Positions 6,628-15,143 of a stretch of DNA of 15,746 bases are shown one piece after another. The notes beneath the pieces are model-generated. The model worked only from the letters and a program-made list of their open reading frames with translations. It searched no databases and was not told the DNA's origin. A program made the position numbers and the translations under genes. Within the stretch, counting starts at the first letter, position 1. Each line of letters starts with the position of its first letter. This DNA is from Bacteroidales bacterium (GTDB lineage: Bacteria; Bacteroidota; Bacteroidia; Bacteroidales; UBA10428), in the NCBI GenBank assembly GCA_016938095.1, contig JAFGVG010000179.1, positions 1 through 15,746 of the forward strand, written 5' to 3'.

Positions 6628-8565
6628 ATGAAAAAGATAAAGATTATATTAGTTGCTGCAATAATAATGAGTTTAACGGCTTGCAGTGATTGGTTGGACG
6701 TGGTCCCCGACGGTGTTGCTACCCTGGATATGGCATTCAATTCGAGAGCGCAAGCCATTAAATATTTGTCAACCTGCTATTCGTATATGCCGAAAAATGG
6801 AGGCTCGGGCGACCCTGCCACATTAGGTGGGGACGATATATGGACCAGAAGGACCACTCATTTTTCCAACCGTTTCTCCCTTGCCGGTCTCGACATAAGC
6901 GATGGTAACCAAAATGCTACCAGCCCGGTGCTTCCGAGATGGGCAAATATGTATGAGGCGTTACGCGTTTGCAATACTTTTTTGGAAAATGTCGATTTGG
7001 TCCCCGACTTGCAAGCCTGGGAGCGTGAACAATGGGCTGCCGAGGTAAAAGTTTTAAAGGCTTATTACCATTTCAGCCTGGTACAGATGTATGGCCCGGT
7101 ACCCCTGGTCCGTGAAAATATGCCGGTGGATGCAGATGTATATTCAGTAAAGGTAGAACGCGAACCGGTTGACGAATGTTTCGATTATATTGTGCAATTA
7201 CTGGACGAAGCCTGCGAAGGCGACATGCTTCCCACGATTGTGCTCGATCCGGCAAGCGATTATGGGCGCATTACCAAACCCATTGCCCTTTCGCTGAAGG
7301 CAAAAGTGCTGGTAACAGCTGCAAGCCCTTTGTTCAACGGTAATAACGATCAGGCAACATTGACGAATCATGACGGCACCCCGTTGTTCAACGCAACATA
7401 CATACCCGAAAAATGGGATTCGGCAATAGCCGCATGCAAAGCAGCCATTGATATTTGCCAGGAAGCGGGGATCATGCTATATACGTATGATGATGCAGCC
7501 GGCAGGTTCAACGATACAACCGTACTGAATGTAACCCTTAGGAATGCTTTTAACCTGCGTTCGAACAGTGAAATTATCTGGGCAAACACGCAAATGATTT
7601 CAATTCCTTCCAGTGGGGGAATGATACATGCATCAATGCCTAAGTTGAACCCGAGTTATATCAATAGTAATGACATTTGTAAATGGTTGGGTATGCCGAT
7701 CAAAATTGCTGAGATGTTTTATACTGCGAACGGAGTACCGCTTGAAGAAGATAAGACTCGGAACATTGGAGATAAATATAATTTAAGAACCGCACAGGCA
7801 AAGGACAGGTTTTATATTCGGCAGGGAAGGACCACTGTGGATATGCATTTCGACCGTGAACCCCGTTTTTATGCATGGGTAGGATTCGATGGTGGTGTAT
7901 GGTTCGGTGCAGGTCAATATAATGATAAGGACGCCTCATCGTTGAGATATCTTGGATTTAAAATAGGTGAAACAGATGGTACCGAAGGACAGGGTCTCTG
8001 GACAGGCTATATTCCTAAAAAATTCATTCCTTATGAAGCCCAACTTAACGCGATTAACAGTATTTCTTCACCAACTTATGCATGGCCTGTCATGCGGTTA
8101 AGCGATCTATACCTTTTATATGCCGAAGCAATAAACGAGGCCGAAGGTCCTAACGGGGCCAATAGTGCCGAACTGTTCCACTATATCGACCTTGTTCGCG
8201 CCCGCGCCGGTTTAAAAGGAGTGAAGGAATCGTGGGATACATATACCAACAACCAAAAGTATAATACCCAGGCTGGTATGCGTGAGATTGTACAAAAGGA
8301 ACGCTTGATTGAGCTTTCATTCGAAGGACAACGGTTCTGGGATATACGCCGGTGGAAAACTGCCCCAACTGAGTACCATACCCCCCTGCAAGGATGGAAC
8401 ATGATGGTATCCACTATTGATGGAACAGAAGAAGAAGTTAATCGGATGATGTACCAACCGCAACTTTTGTTAGAACAGAAGTTCGGCATTCGTGATTATT
8501 TCTGGCCTATCAGGACCAGCGATATTGAAACGAATCCCAACTTAGTACAAAATATTGGATGGTAA
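6628..8565 (+). CDS. SusD/RagB-family outer-membrane glycan-binding lipoprotein
   Basis: A 645-residue surface lipoprotein that caps the SusC barrel and binds the glycan for import. The signal peptide ends in the lipobox LTAC with the lipidated Cys at residue 19. It is followed by SDW, an acid-containing stretch consistent with surface export in Bacteroidota. The N-terminal SusD region continues CSDWLDVVPDG..TLDMAF..RAQAIKYLSTCY. The TPR-like helices include WEREQWAAEVKVLKAYYHFSL and PIALSLKAKVLVTAASPLFN. The C-terminal SusD signature is present near residue 490 (RLSDLYLLYAEAINEAEG), then LVRARAGL, then a GQRFWDIRRWKTA segment near 567. The length is at the upper end for the family. It begins 15 bp after the transporter stop, so the two are surely co-transcribed. 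The bound sugar cannot be read from the sequence. Confidence 0.96.
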   Translation: MKKIKIILVAAIIMSLTACSDWLDVVPDGVATLDMAFNSRAQAIKYLSTCYSYMPKNGGSGDPATLGGDDIWTRRTTHFSNRFSLAGLDISDGNQNATSPVLPRWANMYEALRVCNTFLENVDLVPDLQAWEREQWAAEVKVLKAYYHFSLVQMYGPVPLVRENMPVDADVYSVKVEREPVDECFDYIVQLLDEACEGDMLPTIVLDPASDYGRITKPIALSLKAKVLVTAASPLFNGNNDQATLTNHDGTPLFNATYIPEKWDSAIAACKAAIDICQEAGIMLYTYDDAAGRFNDTTVLNVTLRNAFNLRSNSEIIWANTQMISIPSSGGMIHASMPKLNPSYINSNDICKWLGMPIKIAEMFYTANGVPLEEDKTRNIGDKYNLRTAQAKDRFYIRQGRTTVDMHFDREPRFYAWVGFDGGVWFGAGQYNDKDASSLRYLGFKIGETDGTEGQGLWTGYIPKKFIPYEAQLNAINSISSPTYAWPVMRLSDLYLLYAEAINEAEGPNGANSAELFHYIDLVRARAGLKGVKESWDTYTNNQKYNTQAGMREIVQKERLIELSFEGQRFWDIRRWKTAPTEYHTPLQGWNMMVSTIDGTEEEVNRMMYQPQLLLEQKFGIRDYFWPIRTSDIETNPNLVQNIGW

Positions 8566-8583
8566 CAATTAAAATATTACATC

Positions 8584-9795
8584 ATGAAAAAGAGAATTAT
8601 ATATATCATTATTTTACTAATGTCGACTATCGGGATTAGTTGCGAGGAAGAGGGCCGTATTGATTTTATTGACGATTCTGCACCTGCTCCAGGTCAGGTA
8701 ACAGATGTAACCGTAGACAACAAACCGGGAGGGGCAGTATTGAGATATACATTACCTTTAGATAAGAACCTGCTTTATGTACGGGCCGAATATGAAATAA
8801 AACCGGGTGTGGTACGCGAAACAAAATCGTCGTATGTAAAAGATTCCTTAGTTTTAGATGGGTTCGGCACCCCGGATATTTATGATGTTAAACTATATTC
8901 CGTAGGAAAAAACGAAAAAGCCTCAGAACCTCTTGTCGTGCAAATCAACCCAACGACAGCGCCTGTGCAACTGGCAACCAAAAAGTTCAGGGAAACTTTC
9001 GGAGGAGTAGCTATCGATTTCGAAAATCCAGAAAAAGCAAACCTGGCAATCGTATTGATGGCAGATACAGCGAATTTGGGTTATATGAGTGAGTTAATTA
9101 CCTATTATACCTCCACCCCCAAAGGAACTTTCACGTATCGCGGTATTGATGGATTAGATCCCGTAGAACAGGAATTTGCGATGTATATTCGGGATAGATG
9201 GGGTAATTTATCCGATACCATAACAGCGAAGGTGACACCGTGGTTTGAAGAGTTTATCCCTAAAAGCACCTGGAAAGATTATACCCTTCCCGGCGATATA
9301 CCTCCGGTTAACTCTGGTTATCCAATAACAAGAATTTGGGATGAAAATTACGATCAGGATGGATTTCATGGTATGGAAACCCAAATGCTTCCTCATAACC
9401 TAACATGGGACTTGGGAAGATCCGTCAAATTAAGCCGTTTAAAATATTGGCCTCGCAAGCATGCAGACGACAGATGGAAGAGGGGACATGCTAAGGTATT
9501 TGAAATATGGGGCTCTAATTCGCCCAATCCAACCGGAGAGATGGACGACAGTTGGATACCACTCGGACGATTTGAGAGTCTGAAACCGTCCGGCTCCGGA
9601 ACCCAAATTACCGCGGAAGACATTGCTTTTGCAAATGAAGGTATTGAATTTGAATTTGGCGTGAGCGATTTTGCCCCGAACCCTTATACTCCTGTCAGGT
9701 ATATCAGGTTCAGAACCATATCTACCTATGCCAATGCATCATTTTCAACTGTTCATATTTTGGAATTGAGTTTCTGGGGAGAATTACTTGATTAA
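8584..9795 (+). CDS. PUL surface lipoprotein with DUF4959 / DUF5126 / DUF5000-like architecture (candidate glycan-binding protein)
   Basis: A 403-residue predicted lipoprotein: MKKRIIYIIILLMSTIGISC places the lipidated Cys at residue 20, followed by EEE, consistent with surface display. Two fibronectin-like beta domains seem to follow. The first is at about 33-120, with PGQVTDVTVDNKPGGAVLRY opening and a PDIYDVKLYSVGKNEK block. The second is at about 125-222, with APVQLATKKFRETFGGVAIDF and MYIRDRWGNLSDTI. The C-terminal part (about 228-403) is a discoidin-like jelly roll with LTWDLGRSVKLSRLKYWPR, DDRWKRGH, FEIWGS, VRYIRFR and LELSFWG. This order fits the DUF4959-DUF5126-DUF5000 proteins that follow susD genes in many Bacteroidota PULs, where they probably bind glycan. 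No catalytic signature is visible. It lies 18 bp after the susD-like stop. Its C-terminal domain is paralogous to that of the next gene. Domain names are from memory of the families. Confidence 0.82.
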   Translation: MKKRIIYIIILLMSTIGISCEEEGRIDFIDDSAPAPGQVTDVTVDNKPGGAVLRYTLPLDKNLLYVRAEYEIKPGVVRETKSSYVKDSLVLDGFGTPDIYDVKLYSVGKNEKASEPLVVQINPTTAPVQLATKKFRETFGGVAIDFENPEKANLAIVLMADTANLGYMSELITYYTSTPKGTFTYRGIDGLDPVEQEFAMYIRDRWGNLSDTITAKVTPWFEEFIPKSTWKDYTLPGDIPPVNSGYPITRIWDENYDQDGFHGMETQMLPHNLTWDLGRSVKLSRLKYWPRKHADDRWKRGHAKVFEIWGSNSPNPTGEMDDSWIPLGRFESLKPSGSGTQITAEDIAFANEGIEFEFGVSDFAPNPYTPVRYIRFRTISTYANASFSTVHILELSFWGELLD

Positions 9796-9819
9796 AAATT
9801 ACATTATTAAAAATTATTT

Positions 9820-11049
9820 ATGATGAAGAATATAATATTTGTCATTCTTATTGGCGTCATTTTGGGATTCTCTTCATGTGATAGCCAGACGGATATTTAC
9901 GAGAAATATATTGTTCCCAACGGATTGATATACCCGGGACCAGCACAAGATCCAATTGCATATCCCGGTGATAATCGTATCAAAATATCGTGGTTGAGAG
10001 GTACCGATCCCAGGGTCCAGAAAGCAAGAATATTCTGGAATAATTACACCGACTCGGTTGAATTATCTGTAGCTGCAGACATAGACACTGTCAATTATAT
10101 TATTGCCTCGATTGCTGAAAACACCTATTCATTTATGATTCACACTTATGACGATGAAGGGAATAAGTCGATTCCTGTTGAAGTGTTGGGTACGGTGTAT
10201 GGCGATAATTACAGGGGCATGCTGGCAAACCGTTTATTGAAGAGTACATATTACGACGGACAAGATCTTAAACTGAACTGGGGAACAGCAGAAAGTTCTG
10301 AAGTAGGCATTCATGTGAACTGGACTGATACAAATGGCGCCAGTCAAAGCCTGGATGCCGGGCCATCGGATACCGAAACGCTGCTTCCATACTTCGACAT
10401 CGACGAGCCCTTGTCTTACAGCACTACGTATAAACCCGACTCGCTGGCAATAGATGTATTTCAGGCAACTACGGTTCAAACAATGATTGACCCGGAAGTA
10501 GAGGTTCCCAAAACTACTTGGGCTTCCAATATGCTGCCGGGGGATATGGGAATGAACAATAGTTTTCCCCTAACAAATTTTTGGGACGGAAACACAACCA
10601 ATTTCATGCACTCGGAAAATCCTGTAACCCTGCCTTGTACGTTTACATGGGATTTAGGTTTAATGGTAAAGCTGAGTAAGATGAAGCTGTGGCCGCGTAA
10701 CAATAATGACGACCGTTGGAGCAAAGGGCATCCGAGAATATTTGAAATATACGGCTCATTAAACCCAAACCCGGATGGCAGCCTGGACGATAGCTGGACG
10801 CTTTTGGGCAAATTCGAATGTGTGCAACCGTCAGGAAACGGGATTAAAGATCCCTGGGAAGCCCCTACTTCGGAAGACATAGCACTATCCGACAGAGGGT
10901 TAGATTTTGAATTCGTGCCAGGGGCCGGGGTTGATCCCGATGCAATGGTAAGGTATATCCGGTTTAGAAGCCTTGAAAACTTCAATCCGACCCAGCCCCC
11001 ACGTATTTTGCTTGCCGAAATCAGTTTTTGGGGAACGTTAGTGAAGTAA
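9820..11049 (+). CDS. PUL surface lipoprotein, DUF4998-like N-terminus plus DUF5000-like jelly roll
   Basis: A 409-residue predicted lipoprotein: the hydrophobic stretch after MMKN ends GFSSC with Cys at residue 20. The next codon after 9820 is also ATG, so the start may be one residue later. The N-terminal half (about 35-225) looks like DUF4998: IYPGPAQDPIAYPGDNRIKISWLRG, then VQKARIFWNNYTDSVEL and YSFMIHTYDDEGNKS. The C-terminal half (about 230-409) repeats the jelly-roll pattern of the upstream protein: FTWDLGLMVKLSKMKLWPR, DDRWSKGH, FEIYGS, LGKFE, PSGNG, VRYIRFR, EISFWG. The two proteins thus share a likely carbohydrate-binding tail on different N-terminal modules. It starts 24 bp after its neighbour and is the last gene of the tight cluster; the next 260 bp hold a foldback element. 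A binding function is inference from family and context. Confidence 0.82.
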   Translation: MMKNIIFVILIGVILGFSSCDSQTDIYEKYIVPNGLIYPGPAQDPIAYPGDNRIKISWLRGTDPRVQKARIFWNNYTDSVELSVAADIDTVNYIIASIAENTYSFMIHTYDDEGNKSIPVEVLGTVYGDNYRGMLANRLLKSTYYDGQDLKLNWGTAESSEVGIHVNWTDTNGASQSLDAGPSDTETLLPYFDIDEPLSYSTTYKPDSLAIDVFQATTVQTMIDPEVEVPKTTWASNMLPGDMGMNNSFPLTNFWDGNTTNFMHSENPVTLPCTFTWDLGLMVKLSKMKLWPRNNNDDRWSKGHPRIFEIYGSLNPNPDGSLDDSWTLLGKFECVQPSGNGIKDPWEAPTSEDIALSDRGLDFEFVPGAGVDPDAMVRYIRFRSLENFNPTQPPRILLAEISFWGTLVK

Positions 11050-11072
11050 AAATATTATAAAACGAAAAAAAC

Positions 11073-11090
11073 AAGAGGCTGTCCAAAAAG
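11073..11090 (+). repeat. Left terminal inverted repeat of the foldback element
   Basis: Eighteen bases, exact inverse complement of 11255-11272. Read as RNA, this arm and its partner enclose a loop of about 164 bases. Confidence 0.8.
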
Positions 11091-11254
11091 GTGAATCGCC
11101 TACGGAGAAAAGTAGTTTGAGATGAATGGTTATTCTATTGACATGTAAAGTCTAAGGCTTATTTATCTGATAATTATTAAGTTATTGATTTCATCTCGAT
11201 AAAAACAATTCACCATTCCTTATCCTCTTAGTCCGTCAGGACTTCCATTTGTTT

Positions 11255-11272
11255 CTTTTTGGACAGCCTCTT
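11255..11272 (-). repeat. Right terminal inverted repeat of the foldback element
   Basis: Eighteen bases, exact inverse complement of 11073-11090. The frame of the downstream hydrolase is open through this repeat to a TTG at 11249, but that is an accident of the repeat and not a credible start. Confidence 0.8.
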
Positions 11273-11311
11273 TTAATTTTTACTGAATCTAATGTTAAAT
11301 ATACCATCATT

Positions 11312-14300
11312 ATGAAAGCAAAATTTCATCATTTAACAGCAGTAGCAGTAACGGCAATGTTAACTGCTTTTTCCTGCACCACAAAGCAGGAACCGGTCAC
11401 AGCGGTACTTCAAATCTCCCAAGCCGAGATGGAGCAGGGTTTTGTCAACCCTCCGGCATCGGCTAAGCCACACACTTGGTGGCACTGGATGAATGGCAAC
11501 ATCTCGAAGGAAGGCATCACCGCCGACCTTGAGGCAATGGCCGAGGCGGGCATCGGCGGCGCACAGATATTCAATGCCGCAGAAGACATACCTCACGGCG
11601 AGGTGATGTTCAACAGCCCCGAATGGATTGAAATGGTACGCTTTGCATCGGAAGAAGCGGCGCGGCTCGGGCTGGAGATATGCCTGCACAATTGCGGCGG
11701 CTGGTCGAGCAGTGGCGGGCCGTGGAACACCCCCGAACACAGCATGAAAATCGTCGTTACAAGCGAGATTCAGGTTCACGGCGCGGACAAGGTGCTGCAA
11801 GCGCCGCAGCAGCCCAAAACCAACAAGGGCTTCTACCGCGACATTGCTATCCTGGCCTTCCCAACGCCCGAGAAAAACGGCAAAAATCCTACCATAGAAA
11901 AGCTTAACGACAAGATTTTCATCAACCGCGGAATGGCACATTTCGACGACCCGCTGAAACTGACGGAAAAACAAACGGTCAATCCCGATGCAATTGTTGA
12001 TATAACTAATTTCTTATCAGGCGATAATCCTAAAGGATGGGATGCGCCGGCGGGCGACTGGACCATCCTTCGTATCGGCTACACCAGCAATGGCAGGAAC
12101 AATCACCCCGCGCCGGAAGAAGGCACCGGCTTGGAGTGCGACAAACTGAGCAGTGAAGCCCTCAAGGCCCACTGGGACGGGCATGTGGCTAAAGTCCTCA
12201 ACGCCATCGGCGCGGCAAATATCAACGGCAAGACCGGCTTAAACAACGTATTGATAGATAGTTACGAAGTGGGGACGCAAAACTGGACGCAGGGCTTCGA
12301 GAAAGAGTTCCAAAGGCGGACTGGCTATTCGATAACAAAATACCTCCCTGTGCTGAATGGGGTTGTAGTAGGGTCGCCCGAACTGACCGAACGCTTCCTC
12401 TGGGATTTCCGCCGCGTGATAGCTGATATGTTCGCCGAAAACTATTCGCTGTACTTTGGCGAACTGGCGCATGAAGCCGGATTACTCTATTCCTTGGAAC
12501 CCTACGGCAACAGCCCGTCCGACGATATTCAGTACGGCAGTTTCTGCGACATCCCGATGGGCGAATTCTGGCAGAATAGCGGGCACAGCGTTGACATCGG
12601 CAACTCGAAGTTACCGGCGTCAATAGCGCATATTTACGGCAAAAAATTCGTAGGGGCAGAGGCTTTTACGGCAGCACCCGACGGCGGCAAGTGGTTGAAG
12701 GATGCATACTCTATTAAGGCCCAGGGCGATGCGGCATACTGTGGTGGCATCAACCGCATGATATACCACCGCTATGCGCATCAGCCGTGGGTGACCCCAA
12801 CGTACTACCCGGGTATGACGATGGGCCAATGGGGGACGCATTTTGAGCGCACGCTAACATGGTGGAAGCAGGCGAAAGACTGGCTGCGTTACCAGGCGCG
12901 CGTGCAGTTCATGCTCCAGGAAGGGCATTTCGTCGCCGATGTGCTGTTCTACAGCGGCGAGGGAGCTCCCAACGAACTGCGTAACGCACCCCTCCCCGCC
13001 GGGTACGACTACGACGGATGCGACACAAAAGCGCTTAAAATGCTGAAAGTGAAGGACGGATTATTAACCCTTCCTTCGGGGATGAAATACCGGATGCTCG
13101 TTTTGCCGAAAGACGAAACAATGTCGCCCGAAATACTGGAAACCATTGACCGCTTGGCTTCCGCGGGCGCAAAAATAGTCGCGCAACAGAAACCCGGTCA
13201 TGCTCCCGGACTGAAAAATTATCCCGAAAGCGACCGTAAGCTGAAAGCCTCTCTCGACCGCGTATGGGCGAAACTCATTACCGATAAGACACCTGAACAA
13301 GCTATAAAAGATCTGGTTAAACCAGACTTCGCTTCAGGCGATCCATCCGCCTCGCTTAAATATATTCACCGCAATATCGATGGCGCAGATGTTTACTTCG
13401 TTTGCACGCCCACGCTTCGCGGCTGCGATGTGGAGTGTACTTTCCGCGTTTCCTGTATGGCGCCCGAACTGTGGCACCCCGAAAGCGGCGCTATCGAAAC
13501 GGCAGCAGTTTACAACGAGAAAGACGGCCTGACAACGGTCCCGCTGCGCTTCGACCCCTCCGGCTCAGTCTTTGTGGTCTTCCGCAAGCCCGCCCCCGAA
13601 GAGCATCTCGTAAACCTTGGTTTTCAGGCCGAAATAGACCTTTCTGAACATCATCCTGAGTTAAAAATCCTGAAAGCAGAATACGGATTCTTCGCCGAAG
13701 AGGGCTTTGATAAGTGTTTCGACGTAACCGCCCGCGTGGAGACAGCCGTTGCCGAAGGCAAGAACGTCATCCGCGCCAACAATAGTGAGATGGGCAGCGA
13801 CCCCTGTTACGGTACAATTAAAAACCTACGGATAATATACACTTTATCAGGTATTACGAAAACCGACGAGGTGAAAGAAAACCAGAGCATCAAACTGCCC
13901 GAAGGGGCTGTCGTCAAACATGCCTACTACGGGGTAACCGCTAACGTTCCGGAGGTTGAGCCTGTGCAGCAACTGACCGACATAACCAGGAACCTCAGCG
14001 CATTAGTGCAGAAAGGCGTTCTCAATGAGAAAGTCGGCAAAGAACTCAACGGCGGCAAAGACGCCGCACCCGGTCTGCCGAAGCAACTGCGGGTGGAGTA
14101 TTCTGTTGACGGAGTGAAAGGCCTGGCGCGTGTCGCCGACAACGGACGGTTGCTGCTGCCACCCGAACCCGAAGAGGAAATACCCGTACCGCTGTGGGAC
14201 GTCGCAACCAAGCCCGACGGGAAGGTTGTTTTCGGCGCATGGCGTCCGGGGGTTTTCGAAGCCGTTTGGAAATCAGGCAAGAAGGATACACTAAAATCGA

Positions 14301-14875
14301 GCGCCGTGCCTAAACCGGTTGAAATCACCGGCGAATGGACGCTGTCCTTCCCGGCCGGATGGGGGGCGCCCGAAAAAGTTACGCTCAACAAACTCATTTC
14401 ATGGACGAAACATCCAATTGCGGGAGTCAAATACTTCTCAGGTACAGCCGTTTACGATAAATCTTTCGACTGGAATGCCACACGCGATGCTTCGCAGCGC
14501 CTCATCCTCGACCTCGGCTACCTGAAGAACTTCGCCGAGGTAACGCTTAACGGCAAACAGTTACCTTTGTTGTGGAAGCCGCCCTACCGCTTAGACGTAA
14601 CCGATATCCTGAAGCAGGGTAACAACACGCTGCAAATCAGCGTTACCAACCTCTGGCCCAACCGACTAATAGGCGATGAGCAGCAACCCGACGACCTTCA
14701 GTGGGAAGGCATCCGCCTGAAAGAGATACCGCAGTGGGTCAAAGACGGAAAACCCAGCCCCACAGGACGTTACACCTTCACCACCTGGCATCACTGGACA
14801 AAGGACGACAAACCGCTGCCCTCCGGGCTCTTCGGCCCCGTCCTCATCCGTACGGTGGCAATGCAGGAGGGGTGA
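11312..14875 (+). CDS. GH106-type alpha-L-rhamnosidase family glycoside hydrolase, lipoprotein
   Basis: A 1187-residue exported enzyme expected to cleave terminal alpha-L-rhamnose (family role known; exact substrate unknown). The ATG at 11312 gives a clean lipoprotein signal ending LTAFSC with Cys at residue 22; in-frame sequence upstream lies in the foldback element and is not counted. GH106-like blocks are visible: FVNPPASAKPHTWWHWMNGNIS, GITADLEAMAEAGIGGAQIF, LGLEICLHNCGGWSSSGGPW, a DSYE motif (D316, E319), SLEPYG (E396) and GAEAFTA (E450). These acidic residues are candidates for the active site; I cannot assign roles. A GH2-like beta-sandwich lies at about 1000-1150 (GEWTLSFP...YDKSFDW...NFAEVTLNGKQL...LDVTDIL..GNNTLQISVTNLWPNRLIGD). 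G+C is about 55-60% by hand count, well above all its neighbours, which suggests separate acquisition. It sits 262 bp behind the operon. Confidence 0.88.
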   Translation: MKAKFHHLTAVAVTAMLTAFSCTTKQEPVTAVLQISQAEMEQGFVNPPASAKPHTWWHWMNGNISKEGITADLEAMAEAGIGGAQIFNAAEDIPHGEVMFNSPEWIEMVRFASEEAARLGLEICLHNCGGWSSSGGPWNTPEHSMKIVVTSEIQVHGADKVLQAPQQPKTNKGFYRDIAILAFPTPEKNGKNPTIEKLNDKIFINRGMAHFDDPLKLTEKQTVNPDAIVDITNFLSGDNPKGWDAPAGDWTILRIGYTSNGRNNHPAPEEGTGLECDKLSSEALKAHWDGHVAKVLNAIGAANINGKTGLNNVLIDSYEVGTQNWTQGFEKEFQRRTGYSITKYLPVLNGVVVGSPELTERFLWDFRRVIADMFAENYSLYFGELAHEAGLLYSLEPYGNSPSDDIQYGSFCDIPMGEFWQNSGHSVDIGNSKLPASIAHIYGKKFVGAEAFTAAPDGGKWLKDAYSIKAQGDAAYCGGINRMIYHRYAHQPWVTPTYYPGMTMGQWGTHFERTLTWWKQAKDWLRYQARVQFMLQEGHFVADVLFYSGEGAPNELRNAPLPAGYDYDGCDTKALKMLKVKDGLLTLPSGMKYRMLVLPKDETMSPEILETIDRLASAGAKIVAQQKPGHAPGLKNYPESDRKLKASLDRVWAKLITDKTPEQAIKDLVKPDFASGDPSASLKYIHRNIDGADVYFVCTPTLRGCDVECTFRVSCMAPELWHPESGAIETAAVYNEKDGLTTVPLRFDPSGSVFVVFRKPAPEEHLVNLGFQAEIDLSEHHPELKILKAEYGFFAEEGFDKCFDVTARVETAVAEGKNVIRANNSEMGSDPCYGTIKNLRIIYTLSGITKTDEVKENQSIKLPEGAVVKHAYYGVTANVPEVEPVQQLTDITRNLSALVQKGVLNEKVGKELNGGKDAAPGLPKQLRVEYSVDGVKGLARVADNGRLLLPPEPEEEIPVPLWDVATKPDGKVVFGAWRPGVFEAVWKSGKKDTLKSSAVPKPVEITGEWTLSFPAGWGAPEKVTLNKLISWTKHPIAGVKYFSGTAVYDKSFDWNATRDASQRLILDLGYLKNFAEVTLNGKQLPLLWKPPYRLDVTDILKQGNNTLQISVTNLWPNRLIGDEQQPDDLQWEGIRLKEIPQWVKDGKPSPTGRYTFTTWHHWTKDDKPLPSGLFGPVLIRTVAMQEG

Positions 14876-15037
14876 AAACGGACACGTTTACCGTCAATCG
14901 GAATTTGTAAAAGGTCTCGGCACTGCGGCTGGATATTAAAAGATTTGGTATAAGCGTTTAAGAGACTGTTTTGATTTTTTTACTAATTTCAAACCAATTT
15001 CTAAATCGCTTTGATTTATTTTGTTTTTATTGCAGTC

Positions 15038-15070
15038 AAACAAGGATGAAATTATCTTCCTTGTTTTTTT
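15038..15070 (+). terminator. Intrinsic terminator downstream of the GH106 gene
   Basis: AAACAAGGA (15038-15046) pairs perfectly with TCCTTGTTT (15058-15066) across an 11-base loop. The right arm runs straight into a row of seven T ending at 15070. This is a good rho-independent terminator for + strand transcription, about 165 bases after the hydrolase stop. The stem is A/T-rich, so its strength is uncertain. The matching A-run on the left is only three bases, so it is unlikely to work for - strand transcription. Confidence 0.65.
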
Positions 15071-15114
15071 ATTTCCGGTCGCACCGGGATCGGTGAATTG
15101 AATCTGCCTAAAAT

Positions 15115-15143
15115 TTATTCTGTGATTACAAATTGCAGAATAA
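15115..15143. repeat. Short inverted repeat, TTATTCTG / CAGAATAA
   Basis: Two perfect 8-base arms (15115-15122 and 15136-15143) are separated by 13 bases. It could be an operator-like palindrome or simply chance in A/T-rich DNA. It is nearly 470 bases from the next gene start, so a link with that gene is doubtful. Confidence 0.3.

Larger units (their letters stand above)
11073..11272. mobile_element. MITE-like non-autonomous foldback element with 18 bp perfect terminal inverted repeats
   Basis: AAGAGGCTGTCCAAAAAG at 11073-11090 is matched exactly, inverted, by CTTTTTGGACAGCCTCTT at 11255-11272, giving a 200 bp unit with no coding frame of note. Further inverted pairs are nested inside: GGTGAAT (11090-11096) with ATTCACC (11208-11214), and GAGATGAA (11119-11126) with TTCATCTC (11190-11197). 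The whole unit can therefore fold back on itself. The ends resemble the GAGGCTGTCC-type ends of insertion sequences, and no transposase is present, so a MITE or a deleted IS is the simplest reading. I saw no convincing target-site duplication; the flanks are A- and T-rich. It separates the lipoprotein operon from the GH106 gene. The right repeat ends 39 bp before that gene's likely ATG, so the element may interrupt or supply transcription there. Confidence 0.7.

Noticed and set aside
9791..9816. 11-base direct repeat ATTAAAAATTA twice between the two lipoprotein genes
   Set aside because: A/T-only, overlaps the stop codon of the first gene, and is most simply the A/T-rich leader common before Bacteroidota starts.
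10476..10985. Long - strand open frame (169 codons) opposite the second lipoprotein gene
   Set aside because: It mirrors the well-supported + strand DUF5000-like domain; the translation has no family resemblance, so it is a shadow frame.
11140..11175. TTGACA-like string inside the foldback element as a promoter for the hydrolase
   Set aside because: No -10 at proper spacing, and Bacteroidota primary promoters do not use TTGACA/TATAAT; no support.
11249..11311. Upstream in-frame TTG extension of the GH106-type gene by 21 codons
   Set aside because: It would translate part of the foldback element's terminal repeat and bury the lipoprotein signal behind an unrelated leader; the ATG at 11312 gives a proper signal peptide.
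11360..11974. Long - strand open frame (204 codons) opposite the hydrolase N-terminus
   Set aside because: A shadow of the G+C-rich GH106-type gene, which lacks stops on the opposite strand because of its composition; no domain is recognisable.
13927..14430. Long - strand open frame (167 codons) opposite the hydrolase C-terminal half
   Set aside because: Same reason: Ser/Pro/Arg-rich antisense translation of a G+C-rich coding region.
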